Shown here in pieces: positions 1-12,219 of a stretch of DNA of 64,000 bases (within the stretch, counting starts at the first letter, position 1; each line of letters starts with the position of its first letter). Where the stretch lies: assembly GCA_025506515.1 (NCBI GenBank), contig CM046456.1:8757103-8821102 (forward strand). Reading direction: 5' to 3'. Position numbers and translations under genes: made by a program. The notes below the pieces were generated by a model. That model was not told the DNA's origin. It did no database searches and saw only the letters and a list, made by a program, of their open reading frames with translations. Source of the stretch: Flaveria trinervia. Lineage: Eukaryota > Streptophyta > Magnoliopsida > Asterales > Asteraceae.

Positions 1-925
1 TCCGCATTGACTCAATCACACATTCATTTGATCGCACGACTCAGTCGCATGACATCCCCAGTCGCACGACTCAGTCGCCCGAATGACACAGTCGCACGAC
101 TCACCCAGTCGCACGGCTCAGTCGTATGACAAACCCAGTCGCCTGAACTGTAGGTTCACGACTGCTGAAGTGCAGAGCAGCCTTCGGCTGCCCCGAGCAC
201 GAGTCTTACACGATGAGGACTTCAGAAACACACTACAAACATACACAAACAAGAAGCACATGCAGAAAGACATTACACACACTACACGACCTCTTGTGTT
301 CGGGTTGAACCCAAACACCTGAAACCCTAGAAATGGACAATAGTAAAACGAGCAAGAAAGAGACAACCAAGGTCGTCTACCTGCAAGGATGGAGTAGACT
401 AGGTTGTAGATGAAGTCTAGACGACGAAAACAAGACAAAACGGGGCGGTTTTGGTGCAAAGAAGAAGAAGTTGTAAAGTGAAGAAGAATGAAGAAGAAGA
501 AGAAGAAGATGAAATGAGGCTAGGGCTGGAAATGGGGTTTATATACCAAGCCCAAGTTTGCAAAATATCAATTTTAGTCCCTGCACTTAGCCCTCGAGTT
601 CCCAAAGTTTGTTTCGGTTGAAAACGACTTTAAAAGTGTTCGTTATATTAGTGTTAAAAATGTATTTAATGGTAATTGGTAACTTAAAATGGTTTTATTA
701 ATGACAATGATTTTATATAAAAATGATTCATTTAGTGTTAATAATGATGAAATTTTGTGAAAGTTTCAAGCATAACATACGTTCACAAAGGAAACACAAT
801 CACAAAGATGATACAGCAATTATGATATCCACACAAAGAGTTAATAAATATGAGGAATGAACGGTCAAGGAAAAGTTAACGGATAAACACGTTAATTTAC
901 GGACCTTAAGGTGACGGATGTCACA
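1..925 (-). mobile_element. 3' LTR (partial) of a large Ty3/gypsy element
   Basis: This is the terminal part of an LTR whose other end lies outside the window. It repeats, in the same orientation, the sequence that ends the complete LTR at 6221-8823, and it is the reverse complement of the solo LTR starting at 44494. Its inner boundary is GGATGTCACA at 916-925, the complement of the LTR start TGTGACATCC. A TATA motif (minus strand TATATAAA) lies at 538-545. Comparing 181-360 with 8082-8262 by eye gives about ten differences in 180 bases, mostly C/T transitions, so the insertion is not recent. Positions 1-180 hold part of a CpG-rich degenerate array also found in the other LTR copies. Confidence 0.9.
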
Positions 926-942
926 GTATCCCCCAGTTGAGA
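926..942 (-). other. Polypurine tract of the Ty3/gypsy element
   Basis: Read on the minus strand, the bases directly before the 3' LTR are CTGGGGGATAC. This is a purine-rich run in the position of a plus-strand primer, and its place at the LTR boundary supports the boundary call. Confidence 0.6.
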
Positions 943-969
943 GAATTTTGTCCCGAAATTCAGCTGGAG

Positions 970-2461
970 TTAGGTCCAAGAGTGTCATCCCCAAATAGAT
1001 GTGGATATTTAAGTTTCATCTGATCTTCCCGTTCCCATGTAAACTCTGGCCCTCATTTTGAATTCCATCTCACGTGAACAATTAGTATTCTACTGTGCTT
1101 CAATTGCTTGACCTTTCGATCCATGATCTCAATGGGTTCCTCGACAAAATGAAGCTTTTTGTCAATCTTGATGTCCTCAATTGGTACTGAAGTGATTCTG
1201 CAGCCAAACACTTCTTGAGGTTCGACACATGGAAAGTATCATGTACGCCGCTGAGTTCTTGTGGTAACCTTAATCGATAAGCCACTGGACCAATTCTTTC
1301 TGTAATCTCGAATGGTCCAACGTATCTTGGGGCTAGCTTCCCTTTCCTTCCAAACCGAACAATTCCTTTCCAAGGAGAGACTATGAGTAAAACTTGATCC
1401 CCAACATTGAATTCTAGAGGCTTCTGACGGTTGTCGGCATAGCTCTTTTGGCGAACTCTGGCTGCTATAGTCTATCTTTAATTTGGAAAATCTTGTCGGT
1501 TGTTTCTTGAATGATCTCTGGGCTGTCAACCGACTTTCACCAATCTCAGTCCAACAAACGGGTGATCTACATTTCCTTCCATACAATGCTTCAAACTGAG
1601 CACTCCTAATGCTAGTATGGTAGCTGTTGTTGTATGAGAACTCAATCAACGGTAAATGAGTGTCCAACTACCACCAAAATCGATTACACATGCTCTCAAC
1701 ATGTCTTCTAGAGTTTGTATAGTTCGTTCACTTTGGTTGTCTGTCTAAGGGTGATAGGAGGTACTCATGTCTAATCGAGTGCCCATCGCTTTCTGTAGTG
1801 TTTGCCAAAATCGTGAGGTAACTCGGCTGTCACGGTCGGATATGAATGACGCTGGCACTCCGTGTCTTGTCATGACCTCTTTTATGTACAATCTCGCTAA
1901 CTTATCGATTTTGTAGTCTTCTCGGATCGGCAAGAAATGTGTTGATTTCGTCATTCGATCCACTACGACCCATATCAAGTCATGCCCGTTGCTCGCTCTA
2001 GGGAGTTTGGTAATAAAATCCATAGCTATGTTCTCCCATTTCCACTCGGGAATCTTAGGTTGCTGTAATAATCCTGATGGTTTCTGATGTTCAGCTTTAA
2101 CTTTCGAGCATGTCAAGCATCTGCTGACGTACGTAGCAATGTCTTTCTTCATGCCTAGCCACCGGTACAGATCTTTAAGATCGTGGTACATCTTGTCTGC
2201 ACCAGGATGAATAGAATATCGCATCTTGTGTGCTTCATCCCTGACCAATGTATGTATACCTCCCCATCGGAGTACCCATATACGATCCACGAAGTACTGT
2301 ACGCCATCGTCCTTGCAAATCATTTGCTTATCCAACCCTCGGAATTCTTCTCCCGCAAGGTTTTCCTCTTTCAATGCCTCACTTTGTGCAATTTGGATCT
2401 GAGCTTTCAAATTCATTTGAATAGTCAATCCAAAGCTCGAGCACGTAGTGGTTTCACACAT
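970..2461 (-). pseudogene. Retrotransposon integrase with chromodomain-like tail (broken)
   Basis: The segment 1745-2461 holds the integrase zinc-binding region (HxxxH near 2210-2240, CLTC near 2110), then the catalytic core with MDFI and SDRD aspartates. A TAG stop follows the STSYHP motif at about 1750, just before the region with the third acidic residue. A frameshift near 1660 moves the reading to 1239-1667. The distal part (about 975-1285) has the conserved DTFHVSNLKKCL block and a tail ending in RWN...GPEFTWEREDQM, which is the chromodomain-like C-terminus of this lineage. Integrase would insert the cDNA, and the tail is thought to guide chromatin targeting. Confidence 0.9.
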
Positions 2462-4145
2462 TCTTTGCGGCTTAAGGCATCAGCCACCACGTTAGCTTTC
2501 CCCGGGTGATACAGGATTTCACAGTCGTAGTCACTAAAAAGCTCTACCCAGCGTCGCTGACGCATATTAAGTTCCTTCTGATCCAGGATATGTTGGAGGC
2601 TCTTATGATCTGTGTAGATGATGCATTTGGTTCCATACAGGTAATGCCTCCATATCTTGAGTGCAAATACTACAACGCCCAACTCAAAATCATGAGTTAT
2701 GTAGTTCTTTTCATGCACCTTAAGTTGTCATGAAGCGTAGCAATCACCTTGTCCTTCTGTATTAGTACACATCCCATCCTTGATGTGAAGCATCGCAGTA
2801 TACCACAAAATCATCAGTTCCGTCTGGGAGGGACAATATCGGTGCGTTACACGGCTTTTCTTTCAACGTTTGGAACACTTGTTCTTGTGCATGTCCCTAA
2901 TCAAACTTCTTGTCTTTCTGAATTAGCAGAGTTAACGGTTGAGCGATCTTTGAAAAATTCATGATGAAGCGACGATAATATCCGGCCAATCCTAAGAATT
3001 GCCGTATCTCTGAAGGTGTCTGGGGTGCATCCCATTTCTTCACCGCTTTAATCTTTCCAGGATCTACATGAATCCCATCCTTGTTAACCACATGACCTAA
3101 AAACTTCACTTCTCGCAACCAGAATTCACACTTCGAGAACTTGGCGAAAAGTTTCTCTTCCCGTAACAGTTCCAGAATTGCTCGAAGGTGTTCTTCATGA
3201 TCCTCTTTCGATCGGGAGTAGATAAGTATATCGTCTATGAACACGATCACAAACTTATCCAGGTAAGGTTTACACACCCGGTTCATTAGGTCCATAAACA
3301 CAGCTGGTGCGTTTGTCAACCCAAATGGCATGACCAAGAACTCATAGTTACTATAACGAGTTCTAAATGCTATTTTCGGTATGTCTTCCTTGAAAACCCT
3401 TAGTTGATGATATCCAGAACGAAGGTCGATCTTTGAGAAATACGAAGCTCCTTGCAGCTGGTCAAACAGGTCGTCGATCCTGGGGAGAGGATATCGATTC
3501 TTCACAGTTAACTTGTCAACTCATGGTAATCGATACACATTCGGAATGACCCATCTTTCTTTTTGACAAATAACACAGGTGCTCCCCATGGTGAGTGACT
3601 TAGCCGAATAAAACCCTTCTCCAGTAGTTCCTGTAACTGACTCGATAAATTTTGCATTTCAGATGGAGCTAACCGATACGGTGTCTTTGCTACCGGTGTA
3701 GCTCCAGGAACCACTTTATACGAAATTCCACCTGTCATGGAGGAGGCAAACCAGACAAGTCATCAGGGAACACATCTTGGTAGTCTCGTACCACTGGAAT
3801 ATTTGCCAATTTCTACTCCTCTTCTTTCTTTTCTACCACATGAGCCAAAAAAGTGTAGCACTGTTTCATAAACTCTGGCGTGCTTTCATGCAGGATAAGC
3901 TTTAGACTTCTTCCCGGTTGTTCTCCTTGTATTTTGAGTACCTCCCCGTTTGGCATGGGGATTCGTACTACTTTGTCCCGACAGACAATCTCAGCTCCGT
4001 GTTTCGACAACCAATCCATTCCCAAAATCACATCGAAACTTCCTAACTCAAAGGGTATCAAGTCTATATCGAAGGCATGGTCCTCCAATATCATCGAGAA
4101 CTTCCTAGTAATCTCATCGGCCTGACCAATTCTACCATTGGCCAT
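2425..4145 (-). pseudogene. Retrotransposon protease end, reverse transcriptase and RNase H (broken)
   Basis: From 4145 to 3813 the rest of the protease region reads in frame (motif VILGMDWL). A TAG stop follows, and the RT fingers lie at 3508-3738. A one-base deletion near 3515 shifts the frame to 2897-3505, which carries the RT palm, including the FIDD catalytic motif near 3230-3241 and MPFGLTNAP before it. The RNase H N-terminal part (2720-2895) is interrupted by stops. The rest of RNase H is open at 2425-2718, with YTDHKSLQ and the closing NVVADALSR. The product would copy the element RNA into DNA. The call is certain at family level; the copy is dead. Confidence 0.92.
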
Positions 4146-5640
4146 TTATACGGAGTAGCTAGTTTCTAGCCTACTAGGACTCAAATCAAGAAATTGCACA
4201 AACTCAGAAGATATAAAGCTATTGTCTGCTCCAGTATCAAACAATATAGATGCGAAGTGATTATTGAGTAAGTGCGTACCCGTGACAACGTTCGGGTCTT
4301 GACGGGCATCGTTGGCTCCAATGACAAAGGCACGTCCCTGAGCTGTATTCCCTTGATTTCTCGGGCCTTGATTTCCAGCTATGGCCATTACCGGTTGCTG
4401 GTTGTTCCCTTGCTGACCTAGTGCCCGATTCAGTCTGGGGCACTTATTTCTATAGTGACCGAGGCTTCCACACTCATAACAGCCTCTGGCATTCCCGGCG
4501 GGGTTTACAGCGTTGACTGGTGCCACCATATCCGGCGTTGTTCTGCAATCCTTTACTAGATGCCCCGGGCGTCTACAGTTCGCGCACACCCGACACGGCA
4601 TTGCTGGGGGATGATGAAAGTTGCACCTGTCGCATTTGGGGTGCGGCCCAACATACTCTCTCCTGCCCTGAGTCACAGCCACAAAGTTTCTAGTTGTCTT
4701 GGCCCTTTTATCAAATTTCCCGGCACTCGACCGGCTCACTTCCCCAACATCTTTCCTTTTCTCTGCTCCTACCCAATACCCCTGTTCTCACCATCTCATC
4801 AATTTTCAGAATTGCGCTCTGAATCGTAGGAGGAGCAGCTACTGTTACCATTGCTCGTATTTGAGGTGCAAGTCCCCAAATATACCTCTCGATCCTTTTT
4901 TTATTCCGAAGTGACCAGATGTGGAACCAATCTTGCAACTCATGAAAACGATCGGTGTAAGTTGCGTGCCCAGCCCCCACCATAGCATGATTCCAAAATT
5001 CATGCTCCAGTTTCTGCATCTCATTGAGAGGGCAGTATTCCTTGGTGATTAGGGCCTTAAACACTTCCCACGACATCTGCATCGCCGATATTCTTCCCCT
5101 AGCCTGAATCTGGGTGTTCCACCAAGTTAGTGCCTTGCCCTGCAGTGAACACGTGGCATACTTGATCTTTTGGTTGTCGAGGCACTCACTGATATCGATC
5201 ACTGCCTCCATCTTCTTAAGCCATCTGGTCAGGGCTATGGCTCCACCTTTGCCATCAAACTCCTTTGGTTTACATGCCACAAATTCCTTGTACGAACATC
5301 TCCTTCTAGCATTAACAACCCCAGTCTCATTACCGACTGTTCCACCATTTTCGGTCCTGATTACTCTCGTTCCCAGTCGGGTTTCCATTATCCTCATTAT
5401 CATTGCCACCATCCCCGTGGGGTGGTGATTCTGAAGAGAATCACTCACTTGGGCCACGATAGTCGGAATCAGTGCGGCCAGCTGTTGGGCGATCAGGGTT
5501 GCCATATCAGAGTTTCCTGTTCCCTGATTATTACCGGTAGGACCATCACTTGTTCTCGGTGCTCTACCTCTGCCTCTGCCTATGCCCCTCGGGGCTTCTC
5601 CCTCCCGCCATTTGTTGTGGGTAACTCTTCGAGGCGGCAT
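4146..5640 (-). pseudogene. Retrotransposon gag with two zinc knuckles and protease start (frameshifted)
   Basis: Gag begins at a methionine at 5640 with a basic, Gly/Arg-rich N-terminus, followed by the retrotransposon gag capsid-like region (about residues 130-260). The frame is lost between 4739 and 4711 and continues in another frame from 4739. There two CCHC knuckles of the form C-x2-C-x4-H-x4-C lie near 4545-4586 and 4440-4481, preceded by a CxxC/CxxC pair. An aspartic protease core with DTGA follows near 4220. Gag packages the element RNA and the protease would process the polyprotein. An in-frame TAA at 4143-4145 ends this segment, and the protease continues in the same frame below it. 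Confidence 0.88.
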
Positions 5641-6197
5641 TTTCTAATCACAAAGTAGTAGACACATAAGTTTTAACTATTACAAAGTATATCATCCATT
5701 CCACATCAAGGTCCAATTTTCGAGTTAAAATCACACTTATTGCTGTCACACATCGCATACAAGTCGTGTAATTCTCACACCATGTATAGGTAATGTTCCA
5801 ACAGTAGTCCATCATAATAATTGAAATCCATGCATCTAATCAAGTTAGTCTAGCGAAGGTGTCTATTTCTCCTCTTTCGAGGTCTCAGACATAGCCTCCT
5901 CAGGGTAAATCTCAATGTCCAAGGTCAAGCGTAATAGCATGATCTGTGAAGATAACTCGGGTTTAATACTCGGGTTTGATAAGACAACTCGACGCCCATA
6001 GGGAACGAAAGATCCATTAGGGGCACCCATAAATAGTGAGCACAAGGGCTCCCTCATAGGGTGAAAAGATCACAAAACAAATAGATAAATGAATCAAGTA
6101 ATGAGGAACATGTATGAGATATAAAATGCACACAACCCTGGCATGCAATTCTACATGAAGGTTCCTAGGTTGTAGTCTAGGTTAAGTGTATTGCCTA

Positions 6198-6211
6198 ATT
6201 CTCTATAACCA
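6198..6211 (-). other. Candidate primer binding site (initiator-Met tRNA-like, degenerate)
   Basis: Read on the minus strand, about ten bases after the 5' LTR end comes TGGTTATAGAGAA. This resembles the initiator-methionine tRNA complement TGGTATCAGAGCA with an indel and changes. Its position fits a primer binding site, but the match is imperfect. Confidence 0.4.
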
Positions 6212-6220
6212 ATGGCTCTC

Positions 6221-8823
6221 TGTCACACCCCCGCTGAAAGCAGAAACACGGGGATGTAACGAGACGGGATCGTCATAACATATGGTAAGCGATAGAGATG
6301 CAATATAATAAATGATGACAAGCGTGCCATGACGACACCCGACAACAAGGGACTTGTGTCGTGTTTAGTCAATATTCACGATAACATAGACATAAGCATA
6401 AACGTGATACATGATTCACATAAACAAAGATGTTAACATTGTAATGTAATTCCCACAACCCGGGAACAAGTATCAAAAGAATAATGTTGTTTAAAACAGA
6501 CTACAACAAATGTTTTCAAAATGTATGTTTAGTCCCAAAATGCATCCTAGGGTCTCCACTAAGGCAGCACACCTAGATCTTCAAATAGCATTGTCACCTG
6601 AAAAGATATGCTCAAAATGGTCAACAAAATTGTTGGTGAGCTCGCAGGTGTAAATTGTAAATAAGTAATTGATGTTGTATAATATTTGTTGTGGCATACC
6701 GTGAATACAGTTGTAAGTAAGCAAAGTCACATGACATGAGCTTTACAACCAAACCTAACGACGTACACAAAGAATTGTCAGAATATATTCACCCAAGGCC
6801 CGTTCCTGGTGACTGTTGGTACTAACTAGTATACCAACAAACGAGGGTGGGGGTGTCAACCCAGTAGTACTACCAATACCTATCCGTCGGTTTCACACTG
6901 GAATTAAATGGTTATAAGAAAGAACCACACAGCAGACTCAAGCATGTATCAGATAAGTACTTATAAAACAGTAGCACGTTTATTCCAAGTATGTAATTGT
7001 ATGTATGTTGTACATCATGAAAAGTGGGTGAGCATACTTTTCCCCTAAGTTTGTAAATGATTGAAAAGTTGTATAACCATAAAAAGGGGCCACAAAACTC
7101 ACTTGTTAAGTGGTAAGTATGAAAGATCAAAGTTTCCCAAATGTGTAAGTAATGACGGTCAAACACCTATTGACAGTTATTGTTAAGCATTAATGATGTG
7201 TAAAAGCATATAGTAACGTCGGTCAGTTCGGGTTGCATCGGGTCGGTCGTCGGTAACACACATAAATGGACACACGTATCAGCTCTTATGTAGATCCAAG
7301 TACTAGAAGTAGTCGTCATTGTCGATGATATTTGTGTAAAGATTCTATTGTCATAAGAGAAAGTACTTATTAGATATTTGTAGTCGCAAACGGGTTGTTG
7401 ATAATTGTAAAATGTTAGGTTGATTTAAATTGGAATAGTATCTGCATGTTGATAGCGTTGACTTTAATCTTTGTGGTCAAGCAATGACAACTGTGTTAAT
7501 GTTACCTCAACATCACATGTCAAAGAGGAGGGATTCACATACACAACAACTTCAATCGCATAACAGACCAGACGTACAACTCAACACTCCATTCACACAA
7601 ATCAACCCTCATTCGTACGAATCAGCTTCATTCGTACGATTGAGCCTTCATTCGCATGACTGGCATTCAGTCATACCACACAACACCCAATGGCACGACT
7701 TAACCTCCATACGCAAGAATCAACCTTTATTCGTACGAATCAGCTTCATTTGTACGACTGAACCTTCATTCGTGCGATTGGCCTGCAGTCGTGCGATACA
7801 CGCACAGTTGCATACATTCATTCGGTCGCATGACTCAATCGCACACAACATTCATTTGCATTGACTCAATCGCACACATCATTCATCCGCATTGACTCAA
7901 TCACACCACATTCATTTGATCGCACGACTTAGTCGCATGACATCCCCAGTCGCACGACTCAGTCGCACGAATGACACAGTCGCACAACTCAGTCGCACGA
8001 CTCACCCAGTCGCACGGCTCAGTCGCATGACAGACCCAGTCGCCTGAACTGCAGGTTCGCGACTGCTGAAGTGCAGAGCAGCCTTCGGCTGCCCCGAGCA
8101 CGAGTTTTACACGACGAGGACTTCCAGAAACACACTACAAACATACACAAACAAGAAGCACACGCAGAAAGACATCACACACACCCACACGACCTCTTGT
8201 GTTCAGGTTGAACCCAAACACCTGAAACCCTAGAAATGGACAGCAGTAAAACGAGCAAGAAAGAGACAACCAAGGTCGTCTACTTGCGAGGATGGAGTAG
8301 ACTAGGTTGTAGATGAAGTCTAGACGACGAAAACGAGACAAAACGGAGCGGTTTCTGGTGCAAAGAAGAAGAAGTTGTGAAGTGAAGAAGAATGAAGAAG
8401 AAGATGATGAAATGAGGCTAGGGCTGGAAATGGGGTTTATATACCCTGCCCAAGTTTGCAAAATGTCAATTTTAGTCCCTGCACTTAGCCCCCGAGTTCC
8501 CAAAGTTTGTTTCGGTGGAATACGACTTTAAAAGTGTTCGTTATATTAGTGTTAAAAATGTATTTAATGGTAATTGGTAACTTAAAATGGTTTTATTAAT
8601 GACAATGATTTTAAATAAAAATGATTTATTTAGTGTTAATAATCATGAAATTTTATGAAAGTTTCAAGCATAGCATACGTTCATGAAGGAAACACAAGCA
8701 CAAAGATGATAAAGCAAGTATGATATCCACACAAGGAGTTAATAAAGATGAGGAATGAATGGTCAAGGAGAAGTTAACGGATAAACATGTTAATTGATGG
8801 ACCTTAAGGTGACGGATGTCATA
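6221..8823 (-). mobile_element. 5' LTR of the Ty3/gypsy element (complete, 2603 bp)
   Basis: The left boundary starts TGTCACACCC at 6221 and the right boundary ends GGATGTCATA at 8823. In LTR sense this runs TATGACATCC to GGGTGTGACA; the first bases carry one change from the family start TGTGACATCC. It is alignable throughout with the solo LTR at 44494-47109. The promoter TATA box (minus TATATAAA) is at 8436-8443. Positions 7540-8060 contain the degenerate array built from TCGCACGA/TCGTGCGA cores. The host sequence resumes at 8824 with ATGTG; the matching target duplication would lie beyond the left window edge. Confidence 0.92.
8436..8443 (-). promoter_or_regulatory. LTR TATA box
   Basis: The motif TATATAAA on the minus strand is conserved at the same place in the partial LTR (538-545) and in the solo LTR (44872-44879, plus strand). 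Three-way conservation supports it as the core promoter that marks the end of U3. Confidence 0.65.
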
Positions 8824-10190
8824 ATGTGCATCCTCCCGGGGTAGCGAACCCGCACACCGTTGGGCTAACACCTTTTAATGGTATGTCCCGACATACAATG
8901 CTTGCAAGACTTTCATTACTTTCATCATTCATTAATGCATACATTCGTCATGTTTCACTTCTCATTATCTTTTACTTTACGTTACATAATACTTTCATTT
9001 CATTCATTAACATTCATCGTAAAGTCACAAAAAGATAAACATACATCATAATAAGGAACATTAACATACACAGTCATCATCATACATGGCAACACCATAC
9101 GTAACAACATCATGCATAAACATGCAACATCATCATCATGCCCGACATAACCTCTAAGACCTCAAAAGTCATCTTACATGAACTTACAGGAACTTCCACG
9201 TCAAAACTTACATATGCACTTTCCCCTGAAAGTCAGTCATTAGACTATGCTTTTCCTCGGGAACAACATCCCTATTTGGGTGTATGGGCACCCTTCAGTC
9301 GTATGGCCTCCATGTGACTGAACATCATGCGAATAGACCAATGCGGCTGAACACCTATGCGAATGAACACCGAATCGTGCGAATGGACCTCATGCAGATG
9401 AACATCAATGCGGATGAACACCCATGCGAATGACCGCATGCGGATTGACTCAATGTGTATGAGTCCTATGCGAATGAAACTAATGCGAATGGACCTCATG
9501 CGGATGAAGCTAATGCGGATGAGCACTTATGTGACTAGACCCTCAGTCGCATGACTCCCCATGCGACTGGCCCCCAATCGTGCGAATGAACTCTCAATCC
9601 TGCGAATGAACCTCAATCGGACCTCATTCGGCCGTATGGCCTTCATTCGGTCGCCTAGCCCTAGCTGATGCAAAATGCAGTTCATCCCGAACCCAATCTG
9701 CCATTTTCGGCCTCTAAGCTCATCCAAACCCATTCTAAGCCCAAATCAACCATCCTAAACCTTAAGAATGCATACCACAAACCATTCAAGCACACACAAG
9801 CTCAAAGCAAGACCCAAACGAATCATACATGTACATACACACAGCCAAACGGGTCAAACACACACATACTTCAAAACCCCGATTTTAGATGTGTTCCAGC
9901 CCCAAAACCATTCAAAAACGTGTAAAGAGGGGTCCTAGAACTCACTCAAACAACCATAACGAGAAGAGCTTCGATTGGACCTGCCACACAACGATTTTGC
10001 TCTCTTGAATCAACCCGAACCAACCTTTTCTATGTTCTCTTCCTCTATGTGGTAGAATTTTGGAGATGTGGGGAGGGTGTGGGCTGCCCTCCCCTCTTAT
10101 TCTCCTTCTCTTCCAAACTTTCTCGCGTTTTGGCAAGTTTGGTCCCCCAACTTTGGACTCTATTTCTTTTCTTCTTTCGTTGGCTTCAAA
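8824..10190. repeat. Unassigned repetitive DNA, probably another degraded LTR
   Basis: There is no convincing gene here. The stretch is moderately GC-rich compared with the desert to its right. It contains CAT-rich segments (8890-9170), an array with CGAATGAAC/CGGATGAAC cores (9272-9660), and a pyrimidine-rich end (10070-10190). Composition and position between two retroelements suggest the LTR of another family, but I could not define TG/CA ends. The integrase fragment begins abruptly near 10195. Confidence 0.4.
9272..9660. repeat. Degenerate minisatellite with ATGCGAATG/ATGCGGATG cores
   Basis: Units of roughly 16-25 bases recur with variants of ATGCGAATGAAC and ATGCGGATGAAC, changing towards CGCATGACT and CGTGCGAATG at the right end. 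The motif resembles the TCGCACGA array inside the nearby LTRs, yet this block lies outside the LTR boundary at 8823. Unit length is irregular, so it is an imperfect array, not a clean tandem repeat. Confidence 0.6.
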
Positions 10191-10194
10191 GAAA

Positions 10195-11294
10195 ATATCC
10201 AGGTGTTATAATTATGTTAAGAGGTGTCGTATTTGTCAAGTTTCTAAGGGCACAGCTAGTAACACGGGCCTCTACATGCCATTACCAATTCCTTTGCAGC
10301 CGTGGGTTGATATTAGCATGGATTTTGTGTTGGGGTTGCCGCGTACACAAAGGGGTAACGACTCTATCTTTGTTGTGTTGATAGGTTTTCTAAGATGGTT
10401 CATTTTATTCCCTGTAAGAAGACCACTGATGTTGTTAATGTGGCACAACTTTTCTTTCGTGATGTGTATCGCTTACATGGATTGCCTTCTTCTATTGTTT
10501 TTAATCAGGATACCTGGTTTTTTAGTCACTTTTGGTCCAGTCTATGGAGGATGGTGATTACCCAACTTAGTTTTAGTAGTGCTTATCATCCATAAACGGG
10601 TGGCCAAATTGAAGTTTTGAATCATTCACTTGGTAATTTGTTGCGATGTCTAGTTGGTGATCATGTGAAAGCATGGGACCAGAAACTATACCAAGCTGAG
10701 TTTGCTCACAATCACGTTGTTAATCGAAGTACCGGGTTTAGTCTATTTCAGGTAGTTTATTCTTCTCAACCTCGAGGCCCACTAGATTTAATGTCACTAC
10801 CTGTATCTGGCTCAGTTCCTAAGAGGGTTCAAGATTTTGTGGGGGGATTACATGAAGTTCATAAAGTTGTTCATCATAACTTGACCCAAGCAAATGCCAA
10901 GTACAAGAAAGCTGATGATCAAAAACGAAGGCATGTTGATTTTGAAGAAGGTGACTTTGTTTGGGCCGTGCTAACTAAAGATCGTTTTTCAGTGGGAGAA
11001 TACACTAAGTTGTCTGCCAAAAACATTGGTCCTGTTGAGATCATGTAGAAGATAAATCCTAATGCCTACCGACTAAAGTTACCTAGCCATATTCAGTGTT
11101 CTGATGTGTTTAATGTGAAACATTCGCTGCCATATCATGGTGATTCTTCTGATGATAAGGCCGTTGGGAATTCGAGGGCGAATTTTGTCTACCCAGGGGG
11201 GAATGATGTCAACCCAAGCGTGGATGAGCAAGCTTTAGCCTTTTTGGAGGCCCAAGATCACTTATCAAAAGGGGCTTCACTGAAACGATCATAA
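10195..11294 (+). pseudogene. Ty3/gypsy integrase fragment, second family
   Basis: The plus strand encodes the C-terminal half of a pol polyprotein. An integrase zinc-finger remnant (CRICQVSKG, near 10225) is followed by the core with SMDFV, a degraded second catalytic motif, and an AYHP block ending in a TAA stop near 10595. A long open stretch 10617-11048 carries the LGNLLRCLVGDHVKAWDQ region, and the DVFNVKH...PYHG block follows in 11106-11294. At least one frameshift lies in 10380-10400 and a TAG at 11046-11048. The wording is closer to CRM/Reina-type chromoviruses than to the element at 1-8823. Everything upstream of integrase is missing, so this is a truncated relic. Confidence 0.85.
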
Positions 11295-11722
11295 CTTGGG
11301 CTAGAAGTCTCCGTTTTGGGCCGGTGACTACTCAAAACGACCTTTGGAGCGAGGAGTTCGTTTTCCAAACAGCCGTAGGTGGTTTGGGTCACCGTTTGGT
11401 CCAAATGAAAAACGGCTTATTTTATGAGTTATTTACATTTTTGTCTTATTTTTACATTTACATTTGGCCTAGTTTTTGGCCCGTTTATGTTTTGTGGCCC
11501 ATTAGACTTTTGCTTTGTTTCTTCATATGTTTGTAAGAGATGGGTGAAAGGGATTATTAAAAGTTTATGACAAAACTGTTTTTTTCTCTATCACTGTGTG
11601 TGTTAGTGTAACCCTGATTATCGGTATTTTTTGTGAATCAATGATAGTTAAAAGGATTGTTCATGGTATTCTTGTTGAATCAACAGGTTCAATTATCTAT
11701 CTCTCTGTTTCTGACTGCATCA
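11204..11722 (+). mobile_element. 3' LTR of the second Ty3/gypsy element (519 bp)
   Basis: A purine run AGGGGGGAA ends at 11203 and is followed by TGATGTCA at 11204. The proposed end is TGCATCA at 11722, giving TGATG...CATCA, a perfect 5-bp inverted terminal repeat with TG/CA ends. The pol reading frame runs about 90 bases into this LTR, as in some Ty3/gypsy families. No partner LTR was found on the left, consistent with truncation near 10195. Confidence 0.7.
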
Positions 11723-12219
11723 ATATGACTTGTAAAGTAAAGTTTAAACACTAACTAGAGAATTAGATCAAGAAAGACAACAATAGTATAGTAAAGTACA
11801 GTTCAACAACTCAAATCAAGATTAAAACTCAAAAATTTAGATGTAGAATTGCTAAAAAGAAACTGATCTTGAAAACTAAATTCGTAGAACACTTGCGAAT
11901 TTGTGTTCAAAATTGCTGCTTAATAGAACTTATCACAACTGTGAGTTTTTTTTTAATTAATTTATAATATCTTAAGGATAGAAAGGGGTAAACTTTCATT
12001 GGATCGGATGCCCAACTAAATTTATAAAATGTTTAGCGCAGTCTATTTTTTACACATATAAACATAGTATAAAAATTTTGGATGCCCTTCAAACTTAGAG
12101 GCCCAAAACCCTAGCTTTATTAGTTTCGAGCTTAAACCAGCCTTGCCATCTCGCATATATAAGATTACAGTAGCTTAGCTTAATCTCGACAAATAAAACT
12201 ACCTATCTACACACCTTTA
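11723..12219. other. Intergenic, no feature recognised
   Basis: AT-rich sequence between the LTR and the 3' end of the small-peptide gene. No coding region or repeat structure was recognised. Confidence 0.5.

Larger units (their letters stand above)
926..6220 (-). mobile_element. Internal region of a Ty3/gypsy chromovirus-type retrotransposon (degraded)
   Basis: The 5.3-kb internal region lies between two related LTRs and reads on the minus strand in the order gag, protease, reverse transcriptase, RNase H, integrase, C-terminal chromodomain-like tail. That order (integrase last) defines Ty3/gypsy rather than Ty1/copia, and the chromodomain-like tail points to a chromovirus; the wording of the motifs resembles the Tekay/Del lineage common in Asteraceae. 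The polyprotein is broken by at least three in-frame stops (4143-4145, 3813-3815, near 1750) and several frameshifts (near 4720, 3735, 3515, 1660), so the copy cannot be autonomous. The leader between 5641 and 6220 has no convincing gene. Confidence 0.93.

Noticed and set aside
83..605. Open frames on both strands in the leftmost 600 bases
   Set aside because: They lie inside an LTR and recur in the other LTR copy with changed frames; they are non-coding.
8833..8870. Possible tRNA B box (GCGAACCCGCACAC)
   Set aside because: The flanks do not form tRNA arms and the motif is not a canonical GGTTCGANNCC.
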